Assembly (NCBI GenBank): GCA_036785325.1
Contig: JAXIVH010000014.1
Span: forward strand, 7,473,503-7,537,502
Length of the DNA: 64,000 nt
Source of the DNA: Urophycis tenuis
Lineage: Eukaryota; Chordata; Actinopteri; Gadiformes; Phycidae
Direction of reading: 5' to 3'
The notes beneath the pieces are model-generated. The model ran no database searches, was not told the DNA's origin, and saw nothing but the letters and a program-made list of their open reading frames with translations. A program made the position numbers and the translations under genes. This document shows, one piece after another, positions 1 to 12,900 of the stretch (position 1 is the first letter of the stretch; the number at the start of each line of letters is the position of its first letter).

Positions 1-2518
1 AAAACAAGGTGTGGGAAAAATTTGGACAAATCGTTTTGGCCGATAACACCGCTACCGACTATGTTATCTGCTTGGAGTGTGAGCTGCTGTACAAATATGA
101 CAGGCATAAAACAGGTACATCGAACCTTCTTCGACATGCATGCCGTGGGACAGCTCCAAAGCCGAACAAGCTTCCCACACAAGCTCTTTCAGACCAACCC
201 TTAATGTCTGTGTTCATGAAAAACAATGTGCCACCCGCGGCAAAATCCAAACTTGTGGATGACTTTGTAGCCTTCTGCTGCTCGGACCTGCGACCGTTTG
301 ATGTTGTCTCTGGGAAGGGGTTTACACGTGTGGCACAAGGGCTTGTAAATATCGGTGCACGTTTTGGATCAGTGGACATAAACTCGGTCCTCCCTCACAG
401 ACAAACAATTTGCGACAGGGCCAAAAACCAAGCCAAGAAAGAAAAGGAGAGCCTAATGCAGCTGATAGAAAAGGCCATGGAAAATGGAATTGGCATCACA
501 ACAGACATGTGGACCGACAGCTTCAACATGAGATCCTACACAGTACTAACATGTCATTTCGTTACTGAAGATTGGAAACTTTTGAGTCGAGTGATTTCCA
601 CGTTAGAATTTGACCATACGCTCAAAAAAACGGCACCAAACATACTCGAACAGATCACCAAAGAACTTCTAGAAGTTGGCATATCCCCTGACAACCTGTC
701 AAAGGTTGTCTTTGTAAGTGATCAGGGCCCCAACATTAAGGCTGCACTCAAGAATTTGTTTTGGATCTTGCGCAGCGCACGTACTCAATACCGTTCTGAA
801 GCATACATTCGAGGAAAGAGATGCACCAGGTTTTATGGGCGAAGTGACTGAACAAATTAGTCAGCGCAAGCAAGTGGTTGCTTACCTTAAAAAGTCTGGC
901 AGTACACTTAACCTTCCGCATGCTGTGGTTCAGGAGTGCGACACACGATGGAATAGTAAGGCAGACATGCTGAAATCAATCGCAAGGCAGTGACAGTGAG
1001 ATTCGGCGACTACTCGAAGAAAAGGGGCAAGAACACCGCTTCGAGGGCATACAGGTGGAAGTCCTCAATGCAGTCGGCGAATTCTTGACCCCCTTCAAAC
1101 ATGCCTCAGAGGATATGGAGGGAGACCGCTATCCAACTATCAACTCAGTCATGCTGTGGCACCACAGGCTGCGAAGGCACTGTGAGCCTAAGTGCGGGGA
1201 CCCGGTGTATATGCAGCACATCCGCAGGCGCGCCCGAGAGCTCTTGAACGAAAAGATGATCATCGCCCCTATCCATAAAATTGCCACTTTCCTCTCCCCG
1301 CGTTTCAAGACCCTAAAGATGCTCTCGCCAGATGAATGCTCGGCAGTCCAAGTTGAAGCAAGGAGACTGACAACAGCTCTCATTCCAACTTTGCAGGCTC
1401 AATCTGCGCAAAGTACAAGTGAAGGTAAATTGAAGCCTCAGTAGTTTCCAGCCATATTTTAATTTTAATAGAATAATAATAATGGTTATAAAATAATAAT
1501 AATCGCAACCCCTTCAACTTTCAGCAGCGGGTGGCACAAGCGCAATGCACGAAAAGGCAGAAGGTATGTGAATAATGTGAATAATGTGAACTATTTCACA
1601 CAGTTAATTGCAAACCTTGACTGTGTGTTTATACTTGACTTTAGTTAAATGGTGACGCGTCTTGTTCTTTTTGACAGAAAATGTACTGAAAAGGTGCAGA
1701 TTGTTTCAGGAATGGGAAGACACTCCTGAACTCATAGAGTCCGATGAAATACAGCGCTACGTGCAGACACATTTCAGTCTTGAGGACTGCAATGAAGATG
1801 TCCTTGGCTTCTGGAGGGATCACCGTCACAATTTCCCTCTCCTATCGATGCTGGCAAGATCGGTGCTTTGCGTTCCTGCAACCAGCGCATCGAGCGAGCG
1901 CGCTTTCAGTTCTTCAAGTCGCGTCCTGGAAGCGCGTCGAAACCGGCTCAACCCCGGCACGGTGGATTCCATCCTCTTTCTCCACAGTGCTTCCAAACAG
2001 CAGTCATAATTGCAGTAGTTTTACAGTTTTATACTTCAATTTAAAAATATAAGTTATGTTTAAATATCATTATTACTTAGGTTACCTATATGCAGTTCAT
2101 TAAAATGTATATTCTCAGATCTGATGTTGATGATGATCAGAAAACAGTTTTGACTAGCATGTGTGTTTGTACGATGCTTTCCGCATTCGTTCAATAAGGA
2201 ACGATGTAAAAATCAATATTACAGTTTATTTGTTGTTGTTTGGAATTCAATGAATCTTTCATGAAATTGTATCATAATCTTTACTGCGAATCCAGTGCAA
2301 ATCCTTGTCTATTTATGGCTTACATTGTCACAATGAGTTCTCATCGGTAGGTTCCATGGCAATACGTTCACTGCCTTTATTATTTTTTTCCTCGGGTCGG
2401 GTCGGGTTCGGGTCATGATCAGCGCTTTTTTTTTGCGGGTCGGGCGGGGCGGGTTGGATCTCCTGGCGGGTCGGGTTGGGGCGGGTGTTAAAAAAAGGCG
2501 ACCCGCGCATCACCACTA
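1..2518 (+). mobile_element. hAT transposon, 3' part, decayed
   Basis: The window opens inside a hAT element whose left end lies outside. The coding part runs to about 2009. It is followed by an AT-rich 3' region and then a terminal block rich in GGGTCGGG-type repeats (about 2394-2490) ending in GACCCGCGCATCACCACTA near 2518. Read in reverse, that end begins TAGTGGTGATGCGCGGG, a shape I know from fish hAT ends. The 8-bp target duplication cannot be tested because only one end is in view. The host sequence shared with the second gene copy starts about 30 bases further on. Confidence 0.6.
9..2009 (+). pseudogene. hAT (hobo-Ac-Tam3) transposase pseudogene
   Basis: Fragments in three frames together resemble a BED-finger hAT transposase. 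The start (9-851) has a BED-like zinc finger (CLEC near residue 22, then a LLRHAC stretch), a Hermes-type DNA-binding region and the start of the RNase H-like catalytic domain with TTDMWTD and SDQGPNIKAA. A second frame (about 760-993) carries HVLN and CDTRWNSK. A third frame (1010-1444) continues through FLSPRFKTLK. After about 220 noncoding bases, perhaps an intron, 1662-2009 carries the C-terminal dimerisation region with ATSASSERAFS and a NRLNP motif. At least two frameshifts (near 760 and 1000) make the gene inactive. The 5' end may be cut by the window, so the true start is unknown. The hAT assignment is firm; the exact family is not. Confidence 0.75.
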
Positions 2519-3946
2519 GACACCGTCTTTAAACCAGGGTGGTGCAGTGCGGCTGAACATGTTCCACGTAGTTCAGACCACTAGAGGGCAGTAAAGGACT
2601 GATGGGTTTATTATGGGCAGAGTTGGGTCCAGACTTGGGGAGGGCACTCGGTGCAGGCACTGGGTGCAGTCTACTACTCCTTCAGACTCCAATGATAAGC
2701 CTTGGGGTGACAGCAAACAAATGAGGGAAACATCTGACTGGGAAGTTCCCACCAAGGTAAGTTTCACACGCCTCTGTAACCGCTACTGGCTTTCCGCAAT
2801 GTATATTTCCAGTTGTTGAGCACCCGGCGTGTTGACTAATGTAATGTTTGACAGTAATTAAGGGTCATTAACAGCTTTAGTACTGTGGCGATGTATTGAG
2901 CGCCTCGTTGGGATTGGCTCAGTGCTGTTGTTGAGAGAAGTGTTGGATTCTGTAGGGTGATTCCGCTGCATATAATTCTAGAGGAGACGGGTATTCTATC
3001 CATTATGGCAAGTGCGTAGAACTGCCAGGCGCGACCTACAGTCTATGGGCGCGACCTGAGAGGTGGAATCAGCGACGCGAAAACACCCGGGGTTTTCAAA
3101 CGGAGGTGATGACACAGTGTATGATTTTCAGGGACATAGTTAAGTCGCATAAACATCGAAAATACTTTATGTCTGAAACTTGTTGTAAAACACATTGCTC
3201 CATGAGTTCTGGCAAGACTGGTATATTTGAGATCAGGACAGCTCTGACTATACACTTACCCATCAGACCTACCCATTTGTTCTGTTGTAGCGGTCACTCC
3301 TTGGTGGTATGCCTACACATAAATTAAAAGCATTTCTTGGAATTGTATTGTGCAATGACAATAATGTTTAATCTAATCCAATTATCTTTTACAAACTAAT
3401 TTAGTTCAGTTGGTAATTTCCTCTATTTAATATGTTTGTCATTGCAATTGTGATGCTTGTAAAATGACATCATTTTAAAAGAACACTGCAGGTATTCTCA
3501 GTTTATTGCTATTACCTTACCACCTAACACTCACTTGGTTGCCTGATAAGTTCTCCCCCTACTTCTCTTCTGAGTGAAACAAATATATGTAAAGTAAGAA
3601 TGTTTAGCCGAAGCTCCAGGCTTTCTTGATAAGGCTCCCAGCTTTGAAATGCTTTAGAGTGTTGAACATTGTTATGATTTCCATAGGCCAGCATCCTACT
3701 TTCCAGTTGATGATCTGGAGAGTTATGTATTATGAGTGCTTGTACATCAGAACGGGATTTATTTGTTGTTGCTGATACCCCGCCATATTGAGAGGACTGA
3801 AGATATTTGTAGGACTGCAAAATCATAAATCAATTAAAATATGACCAACATTTCAATGCTCCTGTCCTCCCGAAACACACAGTGTACAAGCGCGGTTTGT
3901 GAAAGCTTCTGCCACATTTTAGGATTTTGATACAAAAGGAAATCCG
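2519..3946. other. Noncoding 5' flank of SLC18B1 copy A
   Basis: No convincing gene is visible. From about 2549 onward the sequence aligns by eye with 56841-58423 upstream of the second copy, so it is the duplicated 5' flank of SLC18B1. It presumably holds the promoter and any 5' untranslated exon, but no TATA box or other element stands out enough to call. Copy B has a doubled block (57420-57670) where copy A has one (about 3150-3240). Confidence 0.5.
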
Positions 3947-6900
3947 ATGTCGAACATGGAACCAACGGAAAATACGGCACTCACAGAAAACGGTTGGTGG
4001 TTTCAGTAAAATAACATATTATGCATTTTCTTAATGTTTCTTGGGAGTTAATCTTTGTCCTTAACTTTATGAAGATAAACCAACGAGTTCATCTCTGGGG
4101 AAGATGTCTCGGACACAGACCTTCACATTAATATCGGTTGCCTCTGTAAACTTTGGCTCAATGATCTGCTATTCAATACTTGGACCATTCTTTCCCAACG
4201 AGGTGAGCTACATAGACACCTGGTGTTTAAACGTTTACTGCTGCCGACTACTGAGATGTAGGCAGCCTGTTTCACGTGATAAAATATCACATGCAACATG
4301 CGCGTACCATGAAAAACTTTCCTCCTTATTCCAACACAGGCGTTAAAGAAGGGAGCCAGCCAGACTGTGATCGGTCTCATCTTCGGCTGCTATGCACTTT
4401 GCAATGTCATTGGTTCACTGGTAATGGGAAAATATGTGAGTTAATTACACTCTTAATGTCCACCTCACGTCTGGGTCATTGCTCTTCTCTGATCAATCTA
4501 ACCTATTCTCCTCCCTGCTCCTCAGATTGTCCAGATTGGTGCAAAGTTCATGCTTGTGTCAGGCCTGTTTGTGTCAGGAGTATGCACTATAATGTTTGGG
4601 TGAGTTACAGAAAATAGAAGATTGACAGTTTAGTGGTTGATTTGAATGGAATACAATAACTTTTTAATCTATTTATTCATGTATATATTCTCAACTAAAT
4701 ATCATTTTAATTTACATTTACATTTTTGTCTCGCTTTTATCCAGTAACTATTTAAAAATTCCTCGTGCTGCATGACAAAGGCGTGACGTGAACATGCTTA
4801 GGTAGTTCAACATAACTGGTTACAAAAAATACTGTAAGACACTGCAAAAAATCACACTGCAAAACACACTGTAAGATACTGCAAAAGACACACTGTAAGT
4901 GTAGAGTAAATAGGGATAATTGGTTTGCGGGTCGAGGCAAGAGCGGAAGAAAAAAATCAGGTGATGTCAGCGACTCTAGAAAACGTGGTTTGTAAATGAC
5001 ATCAGTAAATCACCTTGATCCAGTCATCTCTCGTTTCAGGTACCTCGACCGCGCCCCGTCGGGGGCCGTTTTCATTGCTCTCTGCTTCATCGTGCGCAGC
5101 ATCGATGCGGTGGGCTTCGCCGCTGCCTCCACCTCCTCCGTTTCTCTGGCGTCCAAAGTCTTTCCAAACAATGTAGCGACTGTCCTGGTAGGTCCGTCCT
5201 ACCACGATGTTACTGGCATGTTGGCCAGGTGTGTGAACACAAGCACAAATGCATGCCTCATTGTGTCCCTCCTGTCCACATACAGTATACGCCAACAAAC
5301 TTTTGCTGACATGCTTCCATTTTTCTACAGTAGCTCCTACAGTGTTCCCAATTGGGATGCACAAGCCTCCTTTCCCTTTGTTTGCGTTCCAGGGTAGTCT
5401 GGAGATGTTTGCAGGACTTGGTCTCATTCTGGGGCCACCGCTGGGAGGCTGGTTGTTCCAGGCCGCCGGGTACCACCTTCCCTTCCTCGTTCTGGGCTGC
5501 ATCCTGCTGCTGATGGTTCCGTTTAACGCCATCGTCATGCCAAGCTGTGGTAAGGGCTCAGCTGTTTCAGGACATGAAAAAGAAGGTGATAACTTTGATG
5601 ATGTGGTGACAACTGATCACATGATACGATATCGTTGTGTTTTTTTTTTTGTCACACAGATGCAGAGCCTTCAGGGGATTCCTTCTTCCAACTGCTGATG
5701 CTCCCAAAAGTGTTGCTCATCTGTTTCTTCATCTTCACGTTTAGCTCAGGACTGGGATTCCTGGACGCCACCTTGTCCTTGTTTGCGATAGAGAAGGTAA
5801 CAAAAATATGGTGTAACAATGCTGCCGACGTCATTACTCGGCATTATTGACACTGCGCTAGCCTGGTTTACATCTTACCTTATGGATCACACTTAAACAG
5901 GTCACATGGAATGGCTCCCTGTCCAAACCCCGCTCACTAAACACTGCTGTCTCTCAAGGCTCAGTACTAGGAGCGCTTCTGTTCTCCCTATATGCCAGAT
6001 CTCTAGGCTCTGTAATCACACCGGGGAAGGACTGCCCTCAGAGGAACCTACTGTCTACGTCTTACATATAATCCGACATGCTACACATGCTCCTTGTGTA
6101 TGCTCCTTGTGTATGCATGCTCCTTGTGTATGCTATTACCTCTTAGTGTATGCCTGGATGTATGTACATTTATGTATATTTTCATTTCTTTATGTATATT
6201 TTTGTATATTGTATTACATAGGTTTATATTTTACATAGGTTTATACAGTGGCGTGCGGTGAGGTCTGTGGCAGGGTAGGCAGTGACCATTAACAAATGTA
6301 AATTCCAACATACACTCGCTATTAATATACTTTCATGTTAATACTCCATTTCTCACAATATAATTGTTCTCATTTTGAGCTACAGAACCATTCTGGCAGA
6401 ACTTGTACATCACATTTTAAACAATATATAGGCTAATATGCCTATACTACAAAAGCTGAGATAATATTGATAAATACAGCTGCATCTTTAAAAGGGGAAT
6501 TTGAACAAAATACAAGAATATTTGTTGAACAACGTATACACACGTATATACACACCATCATTAATCAGTTCATCATAACATGTCACAGGCTGCAAAGTGT
6601 GCAATACAAGCAGATAAACAATTTAGCAGTTTAAAAAGTGCAAGAATGGTGGTGTAGGCCTGCCTTGGTTGATGACAAGCATCTATTGCTGGTAATCCAA
6701 CTTATTAAAACTTTTAATACGCACAATGGTAGACATTATAATGCTTAGGATCTGGCTTTGACTTACAGCTAAAATGCATATAAAATACTCCAGTGTGCTG
6801 ACTTAAGGCGCCAAAGGCGCTATATCTGATATTGTAACAATTTTCCATCTTAGCAGCTGTGATTGGCTCGCATTCCCGCCATAAGCAGAGCCTCTCTGGG

Positions 6901-9900
6901 TCTGTATTTGCCATATTTGGCAATAAGCAGTGCTTTTGCTCGCCCATAGACTTTCGCGTAAACTATGTGATACGCATGCGCAAAGTTCGAAATTCACTGC
7001 GTTGAAGTCAATGAATGAATAAGCAGAGCCGGCAGAGCCTACCCTTGCCTTTGGAATGCATGCAAGCTTACGCCGGGAAAGCTTGCTTGTGCGTTCCCGC
7101 GGCAGGTTTGCTTTGCGTACTTCAACGTTGTGAATCGCCGTGTTAACGTTTACAACGTTGTGAATCGCCGTGTTTGCGCCGTGTTTTATGGGTTTTGACC
7201 TTAAATGAGACGTAGATTAACTTTATACAATTGAAATTCCATTTTAACGTCATTGTTTGTGACTTGAGTGTGGGCTTTTAAGAATAATTTAAAAAATATA
7301 TATCGTTTTTTTTTTTTTAATGAAATTTACTCAGGGTAGGCACTGCCTACCCTGCCTACCCTGACTGCACGTCACTGGGTTTATATTATATATTTATATA
7401 TTCTAACACTCCACTATACATAAAGTGTCTGTCTCTTCTTTCTTTTATTTTTCCCTGGAGTATTGTAACAAATGCAATTTCCCTCAGGGATCATTAAAGT
7501 ATGTCTGTCTGTCTGTCTGGTCTCGGTCGAGGGCGTCACAGTATACGCCTCACCGACCGCAAGGAACGTGGGTGTAAAGCCTAGTTTATACTCCTGCGTA
7601 AAGTGCCGTACGTCGGTTACGGAGAGCCCTCCACGTCGACGGAGAGCCTGACGGAGAGCCTCTGCGTCGTCTCCGTCGGCCTGAAATATTTTTTAAGTAT
7701 CCGTCACTCCGTCAAGCACAACAGAGACCGCAAGGGCTGCGATTGGTCCTGGTACTGGCAGCGCCAGGAAGATGCCGGTCAGACCTGGCAGACCCAAACG
7801 TACTGTGAGGGTCTGCTGGGAACGTCTGGCTGAATCTCCTGTCAGAACGAGCTTCAACTCTCACCTCCGGGAGAGCTTCAACCATGTCCCGGGGGAGGCG
7901 GGGGACATAGAGTCCGAGTGGACCTTGTTCCGTACCTCCATTGTCGAAGCGGCCGACCGGAGCTGTGGCCGTAAGGTCGTCGGTGCCTGTCGCGGCGGCA
8001 ACCCCCGAACCCGCTGGTGGACCCCAGCGGTAAGGGATGCCGTCAAGCTGAAGAAGGAGTCCTACCGGACCTTTTTGGCCTGTGGGAATCCTGAGGCAGC
8101 TGATGGGTACCGGCGGGCCAAGCGGAGCGCGGCTACGGCGGTTGCGGAGGCAAAAACTTGGGTGTGGGAGGAGTTCGGTGAGGCCATGGAGAACGACTTC
8201 CGAACGGCTTCGAGGAGGTTCTGGACCACCATCCGACGTCTCAGGAGGGGGAAGCAGTGCTCTGTCAACACCGTGTACGGTGGGGACGGGGCGCTGCTGA
8301 CCTTGACTCGGGACGTTGTGAATCGGTGGGGGGAATACTTCGAAGACCTCCTCAATCCCACCAACACGCCTTCCACTGAGGAAGCATGGTCTGGGGACCC
8401 GGGGGGGGACTCTTCTATCTCCGGGGCTGAGATCGCCGAGGTGGTTAAAAAGCTCCTCGGTGGCAAGGCCCCAGGGGTGGACGAGATCCGCCCCGAGTTC
8501 CTAAAGGCCCTGGATGCTGTGGGGCTGTCTTGGTTGACACGTCTCTGCAGCATCGTGTGGACATCGGGGGCAGTGCCTCTGGATTGGCAGACCGGGGTGG
8601 TGGTTCCCCTCTTCAAAAAGGGGGAACGGAGGGTGTGCTCCAACTACAGGGGGATCACACTCCTTAGCCTCCCCGGTAAGGTCTATTCGGGGGTCCTGGA
8701 GAGGAGGGTCCGTAGGATAGTCAAACCTCGGATCCAGGAGGAGCAATGTGGTTTTCGTCCCGGCCGTGGAACTGTGGACCAGCTCTATACCCTTAGCGCT
8801 AGGGTTGGGCGGTAATACGGTAATAAGGTATCCCGCGGTATCTAAAAATAGCAACGGTATCAGTTTCATTACCGTCATTAAAAAAATCTGCTGCGCATAT
8901 AGGCCAGAGACACTTATATAGGTGGAGACACATCACTTAAAAAGTCCTCCCATAGAAATGTATTGCGGCCGTTCGTAACGCAAAGATGGGGGAGTTGAGA
9001 AACTGGAAGTCCTGCCTTGCAGTAAAAATAGCCAATCGCATTGTTGAACGCTGTATAACTGACGGTTAGCCTTTGGTTTACTATCTCCGTCACTATGGTG
9101 ATAGCCATGCCGCAAATGTTTGCGCAGGCGTACTGAGAAATTGCCGTGTTAAATAATGTCTTTTTTAGCTTTATTTGAGCAATCTACGGGCAGTTTTTGA
9201 CATCGTTCAATTCAGATTTAAACAAGGATTTGCACAATATACTTTTTAAGTCAGTACGACCCGCCAATCTGGAGTTATAGATATCTACCGGTATAAGCGC
9301 AAGGCGACATTTTCGCGACTCCGTCTGAAGCCTAGTTTACACCGCAGGCGAAAGCGTAACGTGAGCGTAACGTGAGCGTATCAATTCACACCGCCGCTGT
9401 TTGTTTGGCTATATTTAATAAGATAATAGGCGTACACGTCCAACAAGACGCTTCAGAAACGCTTCAAAATAGAAGTGAAGCATAAGGTTAAGCTTTGGTC
9501 GGCCGTGAGACGGGCGTAAAACGCTGCCGGTGTAAATCAGTGCACTGGTTTGAATGGAATTCTATCGCCAGCGGCAGACGGCCGTTTGACGGCCGACTAG
9601 AAAACGCTTCTAAAACGGATCCGGTGTAAATTGGCCTTGAGCCCTACTAAGTGACGTTACGGTAATACCGTATACCCCGGTAAAATGTGGAGAAGGTTTA
9701 ACGGTATCAAAATGTGGATACCGCCCAACCCAACTTAGCGCGGTCCTCGAGGGTGCATGGGAGTTCGCCCAACCAGTCTACATGTGCTTTGTGGACTTGG
9801 AGAAGGCGTTCGACCGTGCCCCTCGGGGAGCCCTGTGGGGGATGCTCTGGCAGTATGGGATACCGGGCCCGCGGATCCGGGCCGTCGGGTCCCTGTACTC

Positions 9901-12900
9901 CCGGTGCCAGAGCTTGGTCCGCATTGCCGGCAGTAAGTCGAGCCTGTTTCCGGTGAGGGTTGGCCTCCGCCAGGGCTGCCCTTTGTCACCGATTCTGTTC
10001 ACAACTTTTATGGACAGGATTTCTAGGCGCAGCCAGGGCGTTGAGGGGTTACGGTTCGGTGGCCTCAGGATTGCGTCACTGCTTTTTGCGGATGATCTGG
10101 TCCTGTTGGCTTCATCGGGCCGTGACCTTCAGCTCTCACTGGAGCGATTCGCAGCCAAGTGTGAAGCGGCTGGGATGAGGATCAGCACCTCCAAATCCGA
10201 GGCCATGGTTCACAGCCGGAAAAGGGTGGAGTGCACTCTCCGGGTCGGCGAGGAGATCCTGCCTCAAGTGGAGGAGTTCAAGTATCTCTGGGTCTTGTTC
10301 ACGAGTGAGGGGAGGATGGAGCGGGAGATTGACCGACGGATCGGTGCGGCGTCGGCAGTGATGCGGGCTCTACACCGATCCGTCGTGGTGAAGAAGGAGC
10401 TGAGCCGAAAGGCGAAGCTCTCAATTTACCAGTCAATCTACGTTCCTACCCTCACCTATGGTCACGAGTTGTGGGTAGTGACTGAAAGAACGAGATTGCG
10501 AATACAAGCCGCCGAAATGAGTTTCCTCCGCAGGGTGTCCGGGCTCTCCCTTAGGGATAGGGTGAGAAGCTTGGTCATCCGGGAGGGGCTCAGAGTAGAA
10601 CCGCTGCTCCTCCGCGTCGAGAGGAGCCAGTTGCGGTGGCTCGGGCATCTAGTGAGGATGCCTCCTGGACGCCTCCCTGGGGAGGTTTTCCGGGCACGTC
10701 CCTCCGGGAGGAGGCTCCGGGGAAGACCCAGGACACGCTGGAGGGACTATGTCTCTCGGCTGGCCTGGGAACGCCTCGGGATCCCCCCGGAAGAGCTGGA
10801 CGAAGTGGCTGGGGAGAGGGAAGTCTGGGCTTCTCTCCTCAGGCTGCTGCCCCCGCGACCCGACCCCGGATAAGCGGGAGGAAATGGATGGATGGATGGA
10901 TGGGACAACATCCACAGAATCCGGCCATTCCTCACGAGGGAAGCAACACAACTCCTGACCCAAGCACTTGTCATCTTCCGCCTCGACTCCTGCAACTCGC
11001 TCTTAGCTGGACTCCCTGTAACCGCGATAAAACCATTGCAGCAGATTAAGAACACTGCAGCACGCCTCGTGTTCAACCAACACAAATTCTCCCATGTGAC
11101 CCTTCTTCCATGACCTCCACTGGTTCCCTGTAGTGGCTCGCATCAAATTCAAGACGATGATACTGGTCTACAAAGCCGCAAATGGAACTGCGCCTACCTA
11201 CCTCCAAGAGTTAATGAAATCCCATGGCCCTGCTTGAGCACTCCGCTCAACTACCTCAGCTGGTCGACTGGTACCACCAGGGCCGCCTTAACCTAATGTT
11301 AGGCCCCTGGGCTGAGAGGTTTTGTAGGCCCCCCATCCGCTCGATCTATAGTCTCATTTTAAAATGTTCATTTAAAAAAAAGTGTAATATCGAGGTAATC
11401 TACATCACAAAATGCATTACTTTCTTTCGAGACATACAACAGTGAGTTTTCCCTCTTTGAGCCGGAAAACACCATAATGTTGTTATTAACATATCACTGA
11501 GCCCACTTGAACATAACACAAGAACACAAGACACTTTATTTAACAACCACACACAGCAACTTATGGTGATAATAAGACCAAAATGTGTGATAGTATGATT
11601 TCAAACGATATGACAATGTAAGCGATTGATGTAAGCGATCATGGCTTTTCTGTGAATGTCACAGCTTTCATGTTCTGCTAAATGATCATTAGCATATTTC
11701 CAGTCAAAATAACCCCCGCTAACAAATGCTGACTTTTCCTTGTTCTCGCCAAATATTTTGCATGCAAAACAAAACACACTACCCGCCGATGGTGAATAAC
11801 GGAGCCATTCTCTGGGCACACACTCTCCGTTACTGAGATTAGTGAGCCTCCTCCGCTCCTTCTCTTGTGTGACATAGCGGGCTTCCTCCGGTGCTGGGTC
11901 CATCGTCAGCAGCCGCAGCTGGTTTAAAAAATCCAGTGAGCTTAGGGATACTCTTTAGTAGCTCCTTTTCGGGCAACTCCTTCTTTATAATTTTTTTTAT
12001 TTTTTGGGCACCACTTTCAAACGTCCTCCCAGACATTTTCTGCTTAGCCTACTGTCACTCAATCAGAAAGGGACACCGGACACCCGACACCCCCAAACTA
12101 ACTGCAGACATTCTGATAGGTGAGCCCACAGAAAACCTGACAAGTTACAAAACAATGAGACAAATTTCAGCTCATCGTGATCCTGAACATGGGAGGCCCC
12201 TGAACTTGGGAGGCCCCTGGGCTTCAGCCCAGGTAAGCCCGTGTATTAAAGCGGCCTTGGGTACCACCATCACTAAAGGAGGAAAAGGTTGGATGGCGAA
12301 ATCACAACTAGGGATGTCCGATAATATCGGCCAACCGATAATATCGGCCGATATTAGCCTATTTTTGTAATATCGGTTCATATCGTTATCGGTTTTACCA
12401 CCGATAATGTGCTTGTGCATAAATATGGCACTTTTCCATAAGTTGAAATAGTGTCCTTATTTTTTATAGACAGTGTTAATTTGTGAAATGCAATCTAGTG
12501 AGGCATCACAATAAAAGTAGATGATGTGTTAATTCCACAACAGGAGATATGGGACCTAAAATTAGTCTGGGCGAAAATAAAAACGCCTGTATATATCGGT
12601 ATACCATATCGGTTGATATCGGTATCGGAAATTAAGAATTTGGACAATATCGGCTATCGGATATCGGCAAAAAGTCAATATCGGACATCCCTAATCACAA
12701 CTCTTCTCCCTCTTGGCACCGCAGTGGTGGAACAAGCTCCTTGCCAATGTCAAGACTGCAGAGTCACTCCTCATCTTCCGGAAGAGACTCAAGACTCACT
12801 TGTTCAGAGTTGACCTGAACCCTGCATAACATCCATCCTCTACCCTTATGCTCTCTTATGTTGTATGTCTTAGCACTTTATAATCACTCTTTATAACTTG

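Larger units (their letters stand above)
7768..10906 (+). mobile_element. RTE-clade (Rex3-like) LINE, 5' truncated
   Basis: This copy is homologous to the 3' two thirds of the full-length LINE at 14826-18190. Similarity begins at AAGATGCCGGTCAG, so the endonuclease domain is lost. It ends in the family 3' end CGACCCCGGATAAGCGG plus ATGG repeats (10885-10905). The reverse transcriptase is open from 7772 to 8815 and again from 9782 to 10873 in the same frame, because the hAT inserted between them plus its target duplication adds 942 bases, a multiple of three. It landed in the older L2 LINE, just before the codons for NIHRIRPFL. Confidence 0.85.

Noticed and set aside
5002..5538. A 178-residue minus-strand ORF opposite SLC18B1 exons 5-6
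   Set aside because: It is the antisense of true exons and their intron, has no family similarity, and its copy-B counterpart is broken into pieces.
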